This document shows, piece by piece, positions 43,695 to 53,585 of a stretch of DNA of 64,000 nt. The DNA comes from Holophaga sp. (GTDB lineage Bacteria > Acidobacteriota > Holophagae > Holophagales > Holophagaceae). The stretch lies in contig JADKBC010000008.1 of assembly GCA_016715205.1 (NCBI GenBank), positions 1-64,000 on the forward strand, written 5' to 3'. The stretch's first letter is position 1; every line of letters begins with the position of its first letter. The notes under the pieces were generated by a model. That model was not told the origin of the DNA. It saw only the letters and a list, made by a program, of their open reading frames with translations, and ran no database searches. The translations under genes were made by a program, and so were the position numbers.

Positions 43695-45485
43695 ATGAAA
43701 GCGTTTTTTAAGTCGTTTTTCGCGTCCCTGATGGCGCTGGCCGTGTTTTCGGGCCTGGCCTTTTTCTTCCTGATCATCCTGGTGGCAGCCATGGGGCCCT
43801 CCACCCCCAAGGTGCCCGCCAAGGCGGTGCTGGTGTTTGATCTGTCCCAGCCCATTCCGGATTCGGCTCAGGATGCGGGACCGGGCGCGGCCATTCAGAA
43901 GGCCATGCAGGGCGGTGGCGACGACGGCACGCCCCTGCCAGTGCTGATCAATGCCCTGGAGCGTGCGTCGAAGGATTCTTCGATCAGTGCCCTTTTCCTC
44001 ACCGGCAACGTGCAGTCCGCAGGCTATGCCAGCGGCCCTGCAGCCCTCAAGGAACTGCGCGAAGCCATTCAGCGCTTCAAGGCCGAATCCGGCAAGCCAG
44101 TCATCGCCTACAACCTTGGCTATGCCAAGAAGGATCTCTATCTGTGCGCCGGTGCCACCACGGTGTACGTGCACCCCATGGGCGGCCTGGATGTGACGGG
44201 TCTGGCCTCCGAGCCCATGTTCATGGCCGGGGCCTTCAAGAAATACGGCGTGGAAATGCAGATCACCCGCGTGGGCAAGTACAAGAGCGCGGTGGAACCC
44301 TACTTCCTCGAAAAAATGAGCGACGCCAACCGCGAGCAGACGCAGATGTTCCTGGGCGATATCTGGGCGGACTGGAAAGCCACCGTGGCCAAGGATCGCA
44401 AGCTGACCGTGGAAGATATCCAGAAACTCTCCGACGAAAAGGGCGAGGTGCTCAGTCCCGAAGCCCTGCAGGCCAAGCTGGTGGATAAGATCGCCAACTA
44501 CGACGAAGTGCTGGACGAACTGAAGAAGCTCTCTGGCAAGGAAGCCAAGGACAAGGAATTCCCCCAGATCGAAATGGACACCTACGTCAAGATCCCGGGC
44601 GAAGTGGCCAAGGGCAAGAACCGCATCGCCGTGGTGTATGCGGAAGGCGAAATCGTGGACGGGGAAGGCGCGGGCAACCAGATCGGTGGCGAACGCCTGA
44701 GCCGCGAATTGCGCAAACTGCGCCTCGACAAGAACGTGAAGGCCATCGTCTTCCGCGTGAACAGCCCTGGCGGTAGCGCCGTAGCTTCTGAACTCATCCA
44801 GCGAGAAGTGATTCTGGCCAAGGCCGCGGGCAAGCCCGTGGTGGTGTCCATGGGCTATGTGGCGGCCTCCGGTGGCTACTGGATCAGCACCTATGCCGAT
44901 CGCATCTTCGCCCAGCCCAATACCATCACGGGTTCCATCGGTGTGTTCGGCATGCTGCCCAACATCAAGAAGCTGGCCAACGAGCACGGCATCACCTGGG
45001 ATAGCGTGCAGATGGCCAAGCTGGCCGCGCCCTCCCTGGCCCGCCCCCGCACCCCCGAGGAACTGGCCCGCATCCAGACCATTGTGGATGACATCTACGA
45101 CCGCTTCCTCACCAAGGTGTCCGAGGGCCGCAAGCTGGAGAAGGAAGCTGTGAGGGAGATCGCCCAGGGCCGCGTCTGGTCCGGCAAGGCCGCCCTCAAA
45201 ATCGGTCTTGTGGATGAAATGGGTGGCCTGCAGGACGCCATCAAGCACGCCGCCAAGCTGGCCAAGGTTGAAGGCGATTACAAGGTCGACGCTCCCGAAG
45301 CCCCCAAGGATCCCATCGAGAAGCTGCTGAAATCCCTCAACAAGGGCGAAAAGCGCAAGCTGGTGAAGGCGGGTCCCGTGGATGAACTCAAGACCGAATT
45401 CGAGCGCGCCCTGGTCACCCTGCAATCCCTGAACGACCCCCGGGGTGTGTATGCCCGCATGCCCTTTGATGTGAACCTCAAATAG
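43695..45485 (+). CDS. sppA: signal peptide peptidase, long form
   Basis: Membrane-bound serine protease that degrades cleaved signal peptides; 596 residues, the duplicated 67-kDa form. One N-terminal anchor (~14-34). Catalytic Lys ~197 in VGKYKSAVEPY of the first half and Ser ~392 in AASGGYWIS of the second, the same dyad as the E. coli enzyme; VNSPGGSAVASELI lies before the Ser. GGAG precedes ATG 43695. The gene ends at a terminator whose stem contains the next gene's SD. Confidence 0.93.
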   Translation: MKAFFKSFFASLMALAVFSGLAFFFLIILVAAMGPSTPKVPAKAVLVFDLSQPIPDSAQDAGPGAAIQKAMQGGGDDGTPLPVLINALERASKDSSISALFLTGNVQSAGYASGPAALKELREAIQRFKAESGKPVIAYNLGYAKKDLYLCAGATTVYVHPMGGLDVTGLASEPMFMAGAFKKYGVEMQITRVGKYKSAVEPYFLEKMSDANREQTQMFLGDIWADWKATVAKDRKLTVEDIQKLSDEKGEVLSPEALQAKLVDKIANYDEVLDELKKLSGKEAKDKEFPQIEMDTYVKIPGEVAKGKNRIAVVYAEGEIVDGEGAGNQIGGERLSRELRKLRLDKNVKAIVFRVNSPGGSAVASELIQREVILAKAAGKPVVVSMGYVAASGGYWISTYADRIFAQPNTITGSIGVFGMLPNIKKLANEHGITWDSVQMAKLAAPSLARPRTPEELARIQTIVDDIYDRFLTKVSEGRKLEKEAVREIAQGRVWSGKAALKIGLVDEMGGLQDAIKHAAKLAKVEGDYKVDAPEAPKDPIEKLLKSLNKGEKRKLVKAGPVDELKTEFERALVTLQSLNDPRGVYARMPFDVNLK

Positions 45486-45512
45486 GGTCTTGCGTCGAAG
45501 CTTGTAAAACCT

Positions 45513-45541
45513 AGCCTCTGGGTGACCCCCGGAGGCTTTTT
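45513..45541 (+). terminator. sppA terminator overlapping the SD of the HD-GYP gene
   Basis: Arms AGCCTCTGGG / CCCGGAGGCT (9 of 10 pair, one G-U), loop TGACC, then TTTTT. The downstream arm holds GGAGG, which is the SD of the ATG at 45542 directly after the T-run. Confidence 0.75.
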
Positions 45542-46672
45542 ATGTTGGCTGTCCAAGCACGCCCGGACACCCTGCAGGCGTTGGGTACTGCCTGTGGGTT
45601 AAAAGGGAAGGTCATCGCGCTGCACGGCGCGTTGCAGCAGCGGTATCCCTCCATCGATCGTCTGGCGTTGGCGCTGTACGAGGCCAGTACGGGGCGCCTG
45701 CGCACCTTCCTGCAGAGCCAGGCAGGGGAGCCGCCGCTGTCGTTGTACGAAACCCTGCTGGAGGATGCACCGGCCTTGGCAGCCCTGTTGGAAACCCGGG
45801 CCGCCCGGGTGGTGCAGGACCTTTCGGTGTATGACGCCGGTGTTCGCCCCCACACCAGGGCGCTGCGGGCCCAGGGCTACGGTTCCAGCTATACGCTGCC
45901 CTTCTATTGGAATGGCAACCTGGAGGCCTTCGTCTTTTTCAACAGCCATGAAAAGGGGCGATTCCCGGAAGAGCTGTTGGGGGAACTGGATGCCTGGGGT
46001 CATTTGGTGGGCACCCTGGCCCTCTGCGAACTGGGCGCCGTGCGGGCCCTGATGGCGGCCCTGCGGACGGCCAACACCATGGTGCACATGAAGGATCCTG
46101 AAACCGGTGGTCACCTGGAGCGCATGGCGCATTTTTCGCGGCTCATTGCCCGACACCTTTCCATGACGGGAAAACATCCCTTCGACGACGAAACCATCGA
46201 ACATATTTTCGCCTTTGCACCCCTTCATGATGTGGGCAAGATCGCCGTCCCGGACGCCGTCTTGATGAAAACGGGCGCCCTCAATGGGCCAGAATGGCAG
46301 GTGATGCAGCGGCACCCCGCGGCAGGCCTTGAGCTGATCGATGCCATCCTCAGGCATTTCGGAGCCGAACATTTGGAGCACGTGGACCTGCTGCGCCACG
46401 TGGCTGAAAGCCACCACGAAATGATGGATGGCAGCGGCTATCCAGGCCACTTGAGCGGGGCGGCCATTCCCATTGTGGCCCGCATCATTGCCGTGGCGGA
46501 CATCTTTGACGCCCTCACCAGCCACCGACCTTACAAGGAACCCTGGACCAACCAAGAGGCCTTTGACTACCTCCGCCGCCAATCCGAACACAAACTGGAT
46601 CGCGACTGTGTGGAGGCTCTCATCCAAGGAAGAGAGGAAGTGGAGAGGATCCAGGCACTGTTCCGCGAATAG
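45542..46672 (+). CDS. GAF-like/HD-GYP phosphodiesterase
   Basis: Cyclic-di-GMP hydrolysis is expected. 376 residues: N-terminal ~165 residues with GAF-like pattern (RLALALYEASTGRLRTFLQ, ARVVQDLSVYDAGVRP, SSYTLPFYWNGNLEAFVFF), then the HD-GYP domain with the metal-site HDVGKIAVPDAVLMKTG and the diagnostic HHEMMDGSGYPGHLSG, and DALTSHRPYKEPW. Ligand positions look complete, so it is likely active. The start is fixed by the SD GGAGG 6 nt upstream, which lies in the terminator stem of sppA. No output regulator is adjacent. Confidence 0.9.
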   Translation: MLAVQARPDTLQALGTACGLKGKVIALHGALQQRYPSIDRLALALYEASTGRLRTFLQSQAGEPPLSLYETLLEDAPALAALLETRAARVVQDLSVYDAGVRPHTRALRAQGYGSSYTLPFYWNGNLEAFVFFNSHEKGRFPEELLGELDAWGHLVGTLALCELGAVRALMAALRTANTMVHMKDPETGGHLERMAHFSRLIARHLSMTGKHPFDDETIEHIFAFAPLHDVGKIAVPDAVLMKTGALNGPEWQVMQRHPAAGLELIDAILRHFGAEHLEHVDLLRHVAESHHEMMDGSGYPGHLSGAAIPIVARIIAVADIFDALTSHRPYKEPWTNQEAFDYLRRQSEHKLDRDCVEALIQGREEVERIQALFRE

Positions 46673-46703
46673 AAAACGGGCCCCAAAACCTGGGGCCCGT
46701 TTT
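46673..46703. terminator. rho-independent terminator after the HD-GYP gene
   Basis: Thirteen-base arms AAAACGGGCCCCA / TGGGGCCCGTTTT, five-base loop, U-tract on both strands. It begins at the first base after the HD-GYP stop. Confidence 0.88.
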
Positions 46704-46708
46704 CTAGT

Positions 46709-46771
46709 GAGCGGACAGAACTACTCTTCGCGCTCGGCCTTGGCGAAGGCGTCAGCAAGGGTGGCCTTTTT
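46709..46771 (-). repeat. partial duplicate of the rpsA 3' end
   Basis: 63 bp that match 46840-46902 at all but six positions. On the minus strand it encodes the same tail (KKATLADAFAKAEREE then stop); the three differences inside codons are synonymous (Leu, Lys, Glu) and the other three lie beyond the stop. Upstream of it there is no S1 domain and no start codon in this frame, so it is probably a relic. Confidence 0.75.
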
Positions 46772-46808
46772 CTTCGCATCCTCTGGATGCGAAGACTTCT
46801 CCGAATAC

Positions 46809-46836
46809 GATGAAGCCCCCTTTCGGGGGCATCATC
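46809..46836 (-). terminator. rpsA terminator
   Basis: Arms GATGAAGCCCCC / GGGGGCATCATC (one mismatch) with loop TTTC, 16 bp after the rpsA stop on the minus strand. Lacks a long U-tract. A further hairpin (CTTCGCATCC / GGATGCGAAG) follows at 46772-46795. Confidence 0.65.
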
Positions 46837-46851
46837 TGCGAGCGGAATAAA

Positions 46852-48612
46852 CTACTCTTCGCGTTCGGCTTTGGCGAAGGCGTCAGCCAGGGTGGCCTTT
46901 TTAAAGGGCTCAGCCTTGGCGCGGGCTTCGTCGTAGTCACCCTTTTCGACATCCATCTCGTGCTGCTTGACGGAGAGGCCGATGCGGTGCTCGGTGGGGT
47001 CGAGCTTGACGATCTTCATCGTCAGATCCTGGCCCACGGCGAATTCCTTCTGGATGTCTTCCACGCGCTTGCGGGCGATTTCGGAGACATGCACCAGGCC
47101 TTCGATGCCCTCGCCGAGATCGACAAAGGCGCCGAAATCAGTGATGCGGGCGATCTTGCCAGTGATGACGGCACCCACGTGATGCTGTTCGAAGAAGATC
47201 TCCCAGACGTTGGGTTCCATGTGCTTCACGCCCAGGCTCATGCGCTGCTGGAGGGGATCCAGGTTCAGCACCTTGGCGGTGACCAGGTCGCCCTTCTTCA
47301 CGATCTCGCCGGGGTGCTTGATCTTCTTGGTCCAGCTGAAGTCGGACACGTGGATCAGGCCGTCGATGCCCTCTTCCAGCTCGATGAAGGCGCCGAACTC
47401 GGTGATGTTGCGCACCGTGCCGGTCACGATCTGGCCAGGGACATACTTCTCAGCCACGGCCATCCAGGGGTTGGGCGTGATCTGCTTCATGCCCAGGGAG
47501 ATGCGACGGTTCTCGGTGTCCACGGCCAGGATGATGGCTTCGACCTGGTCGCCCAAATTGACCATGCCCTTGGCGGACTTGACCTTCTTGGTCCAGGACA
47601 TTTCGGAGACATGCACCAGGCCTTCAACGCCGGGCTCGAGCTCCACGAATGCGCCGTAATCGGTGATGGAGACCACCTTGCCCTTGACCGTAGCCTGGAC
47701 AGGGAAGCGCTCTTCAACGGTGAGCCAGGGATCCGCAAACTTCTGCTTGTAGCCGAGGCTGACGCGCTCGGTGTCCTTGTCGTATTTGAGGATCGCGACT
47801 TCGACCTTGTCGCCCACCTGGAACATTTCGCTGGGGTGATTCAAGCGGCCCCAGGACATATCGGTGATGTGCAACAGGCCGTCCACGCCGCCCAGATCGA
47901 TGAAGGCGCCGTATTCGGTGATGTTCTTGACCTGTCCTTCGACCAACTTGCCTTCTTCCAGACCGGCCAGCGTTTCTTCCTTGAGGGAAGCATTGATGGT
48001 TTCGAGGAAGAGCTTGCGGGACAGGACAATGTTGCCGCGGCGACGATTGACCTTGATGACCTTCATGTCGAAGGACTTGCCAAGGTAGGGATCGAGGTTG
48101 CGGACGGGCTTCGTGTCCACCTGGCTGCCGGGCAGGAAGGCGCGGATGCCGATATCGACCGCCAGACCACCCTTGACCTTTTCGAGCACCACGCCGTGAA
48201 CGGTGAGGTTGGCCTTGAAGGCCTTCTCCACTTCGTCCCAGATCTTCATCTTCTCGGCGCGATCGCGGGAGAGACGGACGTTGCCGTTGACGTCTTCGAG
48301 ATGCTCGACGAGCACTTCGACGACCTCGCCCACCTGGACACCCTGGGTGCCGTCGGGGTTGTTGAACTCGTCGAGGTTGACGGTGCCCGAGCCCTTGTAG
48401 CCGATGTCGACGATGACATCCTTGCCACGGATCTCGACCACCACGCCACGCACGACCTGCTCTTCGCGCAATGCACGGGTCTCACCCTGAAGGCCAGCGA
48501 TGAATTCCAGGCTATCCGGGGATTCGTCCCCGATCAGCGAGGCATCAAGCACGGTAATACCGCCCATCTGCTTAGTCGCCTTGCCTTTGATGAGAGAAGA
48601 TAATTTGGACAT
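46852..48612 (-). CDS. rpsA: 30S ribosomal protein S1
   Basis: 586 residues, six S1 (OB-fold) domains. The first two bind the ribosome; the later ones are RNA-binding and strongly repeated (TDYGAFVELEPGVEGLVHVS, TEFGAFIELEEGIDGLIHVS, TDFGAFVDLGEGIEGLVHVS). It delivers mRNA to the 30S subunit, important in a genome where many genes here have weak SDs. C-terminal tail is charged and ends AKAEREE. No cmk or ihfB neighbour. A diverged copy of its last 51 coding bases lies just downstream. Confidence 0.95.
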   Translation of the reverse strand: MSKLSSLIKGKATKQMGGITVLDASLIGDESPDSLEFIAGLQGETRALREEQVVRGVVVEIRGKDVIVDIGYKGSGTVNLDEFNNPDGTQGVQVGEVVEVLVEHLEDVNGNVRLSRDRAEKMKIWDEVEKAFKANLTVHGVVLEKVKGGLAVDIGIRAFLPGSQVDTKPVRNLDPYLGKSFDMKVIKVNRRRGNIVLSRKLFLETINASLKEETLAGLEEGKLVEGQVKNITEYGAFIDLGGVDGLLHITDMSWGRLNHPSEMFQVGDKVEVAILKYDKDTERVSLGYKQKFADPWLTVEERFPVQATVKGKVVSITDYGAFVELEPGVEGLVHVSEMSWTKKVKSAKGMVNLGDQVEAIILAVDTENRRISLGMKQITPNPWMAVAEKYVPGQIVTGTVRNITEFGAFIELEEGIDGLIHVSDFSWTKKIKHPGEIVKKGDLVTAKVLNLDPLQQRMSLGVKHMEPNVWEIFFEQHHVGAVITGKIARITDFGAFVDLGEGIEGLVHVSEIARKRVEDIQKEFAVGQDLTMKIVKLDPTEHRIGLSVKQHEMDVEKGDYDEARAKAEPFKKATLADAFAKAEREE

Positions 48613-48782
48613 TCAGTCCACCTCGTATTGTTGCCCCCTGTGGGGGCTGGATTCCCGGCACGTGCGTCCGGCAGAACGACTAGCCTATCGCGGAGATGAC
48701 TTGAAATCCAAGGAAAAGTCCGGGGCGGACTCAGGTTTCGATGACTCTGGTAGGGTGGATCCACGCTGGGGAGGTTCTTGAC

Positions 48783-49475
48783 GTGATCAACAAGGTGGTC
48801 GCTTCGGCCGAAGAAGCCGTTAAGGACATCAAGGATGGAATGACGCTGGTGGTCGGTGGTTTTGGCCTCTGCGGCATCCCCGAAAACCTCATCGAGGCCT
48901 TGGTGCGCCGGGGCGTAAAGGGTCTGACCTGTGTTTCCAATAATGCGGGCGTGGATGACTGGGGCCTGGGCTTGCTCTTGCAAACCCATCAGGTAAGGAA
49001 AATGGTCTCGAGCTACGTGGGCGAAAACGCCGAATTCGAGCGCCAATTCCTATCCGGCGAGCTGGAAGTGGAATTCGTGCCCCAGGGCACCCTGGCCGAG
49101 CGCATGCGGGCGGGCGGTTCGGGCATTCCGGCCTTCTTCACCCCGGCGGGCTACGGCACCCAGGTGGCTGAGGGCAAGGAAACGCGGGAATTCGACGGCA
49201 AGCACTACGTGATGGAACGGGGCATCCTGGGTGATTTTTCCCTGGTGGCCGCCTGGAAGGCAGATCGCATGGGCAACCTGGTGTTCCGCAAGACCGCCCG
49301 CAATTTCAATCCCATGGCCGCCACCGCAGGAAAGATCTGCATCGCCGAAGTGGAAGAACTGGTGGAGGTGGGCGAGCTGGACCCCGATCAGATCCATACC
49401 CCAGGGGTGTACGTCCATCGGGTGGTGGTCGCGCCCCGTGCCAAGCGCATCGAGCAGCGCACGGTCCGGAAGTAG
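48783..49475 (+). CDS. scoA: 3-oxoacid CoA-transferase, subunit A
   Basis: Transfers CoA from succinyl-CoA (or another donor) to acetoacetate. 230 residues; GTG 48783 is 8 nt from GGGAGG and gives the usual N-terminus (INKVVASAEEAVKDIKDG). Glycine-rich TLVVGGFGLCGIPENLIEAL, VSNNAGVDDWGLGLLL, and GIPAFFTPAGYGTQVAEGKE are family signatures. Pairs with subunit B 8 bp downstream. An upstream ATG at 48741 would add an unusual 14-residue extension. Confidence 0.92.
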   Translation: MINKVVASAEEAVKDIKDGMTLVVGGFGLCGIPENLIEALVRRGVKGLTCVSNNAGVDDWGLGLLLQTHQVRKMVSSYVGENAEFERQFLSGELEVEFVPQGTLAERMRAGGSGIPAFFTPAGYGTQVAEGKETREFDGKHYVMERGILGDFSLVAAWKADRMGNLVFRKTARNFNPMAATAGKICIAEVEELVEVGELDPDQIHTPGVYVHRVVVAPRAKRIEQRTVRK

Positions 49476-49483
49476 GAGAAGCG

Positions 49484-50140
49484 ATGCCACTCACCCGCGA
49501 ACAGATCGTGAAGCGCGCCGCCCAAGAATTGCAGGACGGCTATTACGTGAACCTCGGCATCGGCATTCCCACGCTGGTGGCCAACGCCATCCCAGAGGGC
49601 GTGGAGGTCATTCTCCAATCCGAGAACGGCATCCTGGGCCTGGGCCCCTTCCCGGCAGAGGATCAGGTGGACGCTGATCTCATCAATGCCGGAAAGCAAA
49701 CGGTGTCGGTGTTGGCAGGGGCGGCCTTCTTTTCGTCGGCGGATTCCTTTGCCATGATCCGGGCCGGGAAGATTGATCTCTCGATCCTGGGCGCCATGCA
49801 GGTTTCAGAAACAGGCGATATCGCCAACTGGATGATTCCCGGCGCCATGGTCAAGGGCATGGGCGGGGCCATGGACCTGGTGGCGGGCGCCAAGCGCCTG
49901 GTGGTGACCATGGAACATGTATCCAAGAAAGGCGAACGGAAGCTCCTGAAAGCCTGCACCTTGCCGCTCACCGGTGTGGGCTGCGTGAATCGCATCATCA
50001 CCGACTATGCGGTGCTGGATGTCACGCCCCAGGGTTTGAAACTGGTGGAACTGGCCCCCAGCGTAACGGTGGAGCAGGTTCGGGAACTCACCGAAGCAAC
50101 CCTCCTTGTGGAGGGAGTGGTGCCGGAGATGGCACTGTAA
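49484..50140 (+). CDS. scoB: 3-oxoacid CoA-transferase, subunit B
   Basis: 218 residues with SD AGGAG. The active-site Glu that forms the CoA thioester is in LQSENGILGLGP (residue ~47). Further blocks: YYVNLGIGIPTLVANAIPEG, VDLVAGAKRLVVTMEHVSK and GVGCVNRIITDYAVLDV. Works with subunit A as heterotetramer in ketone-body or short-chain acid use. Confidence 0.93.
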   Translation: MPLTREQIVKRAAQELQDGYYVNLGIGIPTLVANAIPEGVEVILQSENGILGLGPFPAEDQVDADLINAGKQTVSVLAGAAFFSSADSFAMIRAGKIDLSILGAMQVSETGDIANWMIPGAMVKGMGGAMDLVAGAKRLVVTMEHVSKKGERKLLKACTLPLTGVGCVNRIITDYAVLDVTPQGLKLVELAPSVTVEQVRELTEATLLVEGVVPEMAL

Positions 50141-50151
50141 AGCTGCTCCCG

Positions 50152-51195
50152 ATGCTGAACCCCCCGCTTCCTTGCCGGCCGCCCTTCTGGGCCAGGGGCG
50201 GACATGCTCAAACGTTACTGGGCAACCTGCTGCCTTCTAGCTGGCTGGATGTGCCCTGGGAGCGATTGAACCTCAAGCTGCCGGATGGTGATTCCCTGCG
50301 AATCCGCATGGCCAGGGGCCATTCCAAGGTGGTGGTGTATCTGTTTCACGGCCTGGGTGGTAGCGCGGATTCCCCTTATATCCGCCGGGCCGCAGGGCAG
50401 TTCTGGCAGCAGGGACACAGCATCCTGGCCATCAATCATCGGGGTGCGGGCGAGGGTCGGCTCCTGGCGGAACACCCATACCATTTGGGCAGCAGTTCGG
50501 ATCTGGCGGCCTTGATTCAGGTGGGGCACGGCTTCTTTCCCGAGCATCTCCATATCGCCATCGGGTTTTCGCTGAGCGCCACGGCACTGCTGCTGCTCCT
50601 GGGGCGGGATCGCCACCTGGGTTTGGCCCAACCGGATCGGGCCATCGCCGTGAATCCCGTGGTGGATTTGGAAAAGTCATCCCACCGGCTGGCCACGGGT
50701 TTCAACCGCATCTACGATCACCATTTGCTGAACCTGGCCCTGAAGTCGCTCCGCGAACGGAAGGCCTATGGCTTACAGGGCGATGCCTTCCAGGTGCCCC
50801 GGTGCCGCACCCTGCGGGATTTGGATGGAGCCTACACCGCCCAGGCCGCAGGGTTTCGGGACCGGGATGACTATTATGAGCAGTGTTCCTGCGGGCCCTA
50901 TCTGCAAAGGATCCGCACCCCCACGGTCATCCTGGGTTCCGAGGACGATCCGCTTTGTTCCGGCTGGGAATTGCGGGATCACGAGCCTTCGCCTTCGCTG
51001 CACCTGCACCTTGAGCCCAGCGGTGGACATCTGGGGTATTTGGGCCTGGGCGTGCCTGGACACCGTTGGCTGGACTACGCGCTGAATCATTACGTGAAGG
51101 AACTGATTCAGGCACCAACCATACTCGTTCCGCCCGAATTCGAAGGCCAGGGCCGGGAGACCCAGACCGCGTTTCTGGTGGTGGAGAAGGTTTAA
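50152..51195 (+). CDS. alpha/beta-hydrolase, YheT family
   Basis: 347 residues. Begins with the family's PPFWARGGHAQTLLGNLLPS. Oxyanion stretch VYLFHGLGGSADSPYIR, nucleophile Ser in IAIGFSLSATALLLL, Asp in VILGSEDDPLCSG, His in PSGGHLGYLG. These are cytoplasmic esterase-like proteins of poorly known substrate. It follows scoB by 11 bp and its stop overlaps by 4 bp the end of the convergent rnr gene. Confidence 0.87.
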   Translation: MLNPPLPCRPPFWARGGHAQTLLGNLLPSSWLDVPWERLNLKLPDGDSLRIRMARGHSKVVVYLFHGLGGSADSPYIRRAAGQFWQQGHSILAINHRGAGEGRLLAEHPYHLGSSSDLAALIQVGHGFFPEHLHIAIGFSLSATALLLLLGRDRHLGLAQPDRAIAVNPVVDLEKSSHRLATGFNRIYDHHLLNLALKSLRERKAYGLQGDAFQVPRCRTLRDLDGAYTAQAAGFRDRDDYYEQCSCGPYLQRIRTPTVILGSEDDPLCSGWELRDHEPSPSLHLHLEPSGGHLGYLGLGVPGHRWLDYALNHYVKELIQAPTILVPPEFEGQGRETQTAFLVVEKV

Positions 51196-53545
51196 CTCCG
51201 TTTTTTACCCAGTCCACGCACGCTGCCCTTGGGTGCCTTGGCCTTGGTGGGGCGGTCTCCCGGGCGGGCGGGTTTGGCCGCAGGGCGGCCGCTGGAGGGA
51301 CGTGCGCTGGATCGGGTGGGAGCGCTGCCGGGGCGGGCACTGCGGGTGGGGCGGCCCTTGGGTGCTTCGTCGCGGCGGCCACGCTCCTTCCCTTTGAAGG
51401 GTTCGCGCTTTTCCGGGACAAAATCGCCTTCCCGCAGGGTGGCGGGTGCCGCGAGGCTGGGCACAAACACGGTGCGCTTGCCCTTGGCATCGGCGGCCTG
51501 GGCTTCCACGACCCAGGCGGAAACACGGCGCAGGTCTTCGTCGACCCCGGTGATTTCCACCTTCACGGCGTCGCCGATCTGCAGCACCAACTGGCCGTTC
51601 ATGCCTGTGGCGCGGGTGCGGTGCTCGTCCACCACAAAGGTGCCACCCAGGGCGGCCAGCGGTACGCCCACTTCCACAAAGGGGCTGGTGAGGCGCACGA
51701 AGGCCACCTTCTGGGAAAGTCCCTGGATGCGGCCTTCGAATTTCTGGCCGATCTTGGGCTTCATCAGCAGGCAGGTTTTCCACCGATCGTTTTCGCGCTC
51801 GGCTTCGGTGGCGGTCTGCTCCGTGTCAGTGCATTGCTTGGCGGTGAGCGCCAACAGGCCATGCAGACCATCGGGGATGGGCTGATGGCGCAGCACTTTG
51901 CGGAGCCATCGATGCACGATGAGGTCGGGGTAGCGGCGGATGGGGCTGGTGAAGTGCAGGTAGTCCTGGAGCGCGAGGCCCGAATGACCGATGTTGTCGG
52001 CGCTGTACTCGGCCCGTTTCAGCGAACGCAGCAGCATGGTGTTGAGCATGGCTTCCAGGGGGCCCCCGCGAATTTTGTCCAGGAGCGCGTTGAGCACTTC
52101 CGGTGTGGGGGTTTCGTGGGGCCGCATGAGGCCAAAGGTGGTGGCCACTTCCTTGAAGACTTCGAGCTTCAGGGGATCGGGCTCGTCGTGGATGCGATAG
52201 ATCGTAGGGATCTTGCGGCGGGTGAAGAAGGTGGCCACAGCTTCGTTGGCCAGCAGCATGTATTCCTCGATCATGCGATGGGCATCGTGATGGGCGTACT
52301 TCCGCGCATCGATGGGCAGGCCTTCCTCGTTGAACACGAATTCTGTTTCTTCCGTGTCCAAGTTCATGGCCCCGCGACCCATGCGGATCTCGGTGAGCTT
52401 GCGCGAGAGCACCAGAGCCTGATCCAGCATGTCGCAGACATCCTCGCCCAGCTCAAGGCGGGCGCGCTTATCCAGATCCAGGCAGGCCACCTTCACCTGA
52501 TCGTAGGTGAGGCGCTTGCGGCTCTTGATGACGCTTTCCGTAAAGCGGGTTTCGATGACTTCGAGATCCGGCGAAATGGTCATCCAAGCCGTCATGGTGA
52601 GGCGGTCGACGCCCTCGCGCAGGCTGCACAGTTCCCCGCTCAGCCGCTCGGGCAGCATGGGGATGCATTCATCGGGGAAGTACACCGACGTGCCCCGGGT
52701 GTTGGCTTCCTTGTCCAGCGGTCCGCCTTCCTTCACGTAATGGCTGACATCGGCGATGTGCACACCTAGGATCCAGCCGCCGCCTTCATCCTCGGGCACC
52801 AATTCCAGACTGATGGCGTCGTCGAAATCTTTGGCCGTGGGGGGATCCACCGTGACGGTCAGCAGGGTGCGCAGATCCTCCTCCCGGCCTCACGCCCCTT
52901 GCACCAGGCCTCGGGAATCTCCGTGGGGAAGGGTGCAAGTTCGTCCATGACCGCCGTGGGAAATTCCGTGCGCAGGTTGTAGAGCGCCGCCGTGAGCTTG
53001 TTTTCAATTTTCAGATCCGTGGGTCGGCCCAATCGTGCGATGACCACACCCTTCAACTGCTGCAACTCGGGATTGGGGTCCAGCTTCACGCTGACCAGAT
53101 CGCCATCCCCCGCTAGGTCCGTGGGCAGCACGCTGATGATCTGGGAGAGGCGCGGCTCCAGGGGCACCGCACGCCAGCCCCAGGGCTGCTGCTGCAGATG
53201 CGCGGGAATGGGATTTTCGGAGCGGGAGAGAATCTTGAGGATGCGGCCCCGGGCCCGGCCATCGCGGGTTTCGCCGGAGACCTCGGCCAGCACTTTGTCG
53301 CCATGGATGGCGCTATGGGCATCGCGCCAATCCACCAGCATGTCCATGCCCGCTCCCTTGCGCACGCCCAGAGGGCGCAGAAAGCCGCTGGTGCCTTCGG
53401 GGTGGCCCAGGAAGGTGGCCTCGAAGGGCTCAAAGTTGCGTGTCGTCGGGGGTGCTTCCACCCGCCGCACAGGCCGGGGATCGGAATCCCTGCCTTTCTT
53501 GGATCGGTTCGGCTGCGGGATGAAGGCGTGATTCTTTCGGGCCAT
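51192..53545 (-). pseudogene. rnr: ribonuclease R, split by a frameshift
   Basis: 3'-5' exoribonuclease of structured RNA. ATG 53545 opens a basic N-terminus and cold-shock domains (EATFLGHPEGTSGFLRP, IHGDKVLAEVSGETRDGRAR). At about 52873-52888 (a GGCCGGGAGGAG stretch) the frame moves by one base; the second part reads EDLRTLLTVTVDPPTAKDFDD with the metal-binding Asp residues, LHFTSPIRRYPDLIVHRWL, an S1 domain and a Pro/Arg/Lys-rich tail. Rebuilt length is ~785 residues. A TGA in the second frame directly upstream prevents internal extension. The rest is intact, so a base-call error in the G-rich run is quite possible. Confidence 0.85.
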
Positions 53546-53585
53546 GTACTGAGCCTAGCCCCCTATGCCCTTGGCGGGAAGTCAG

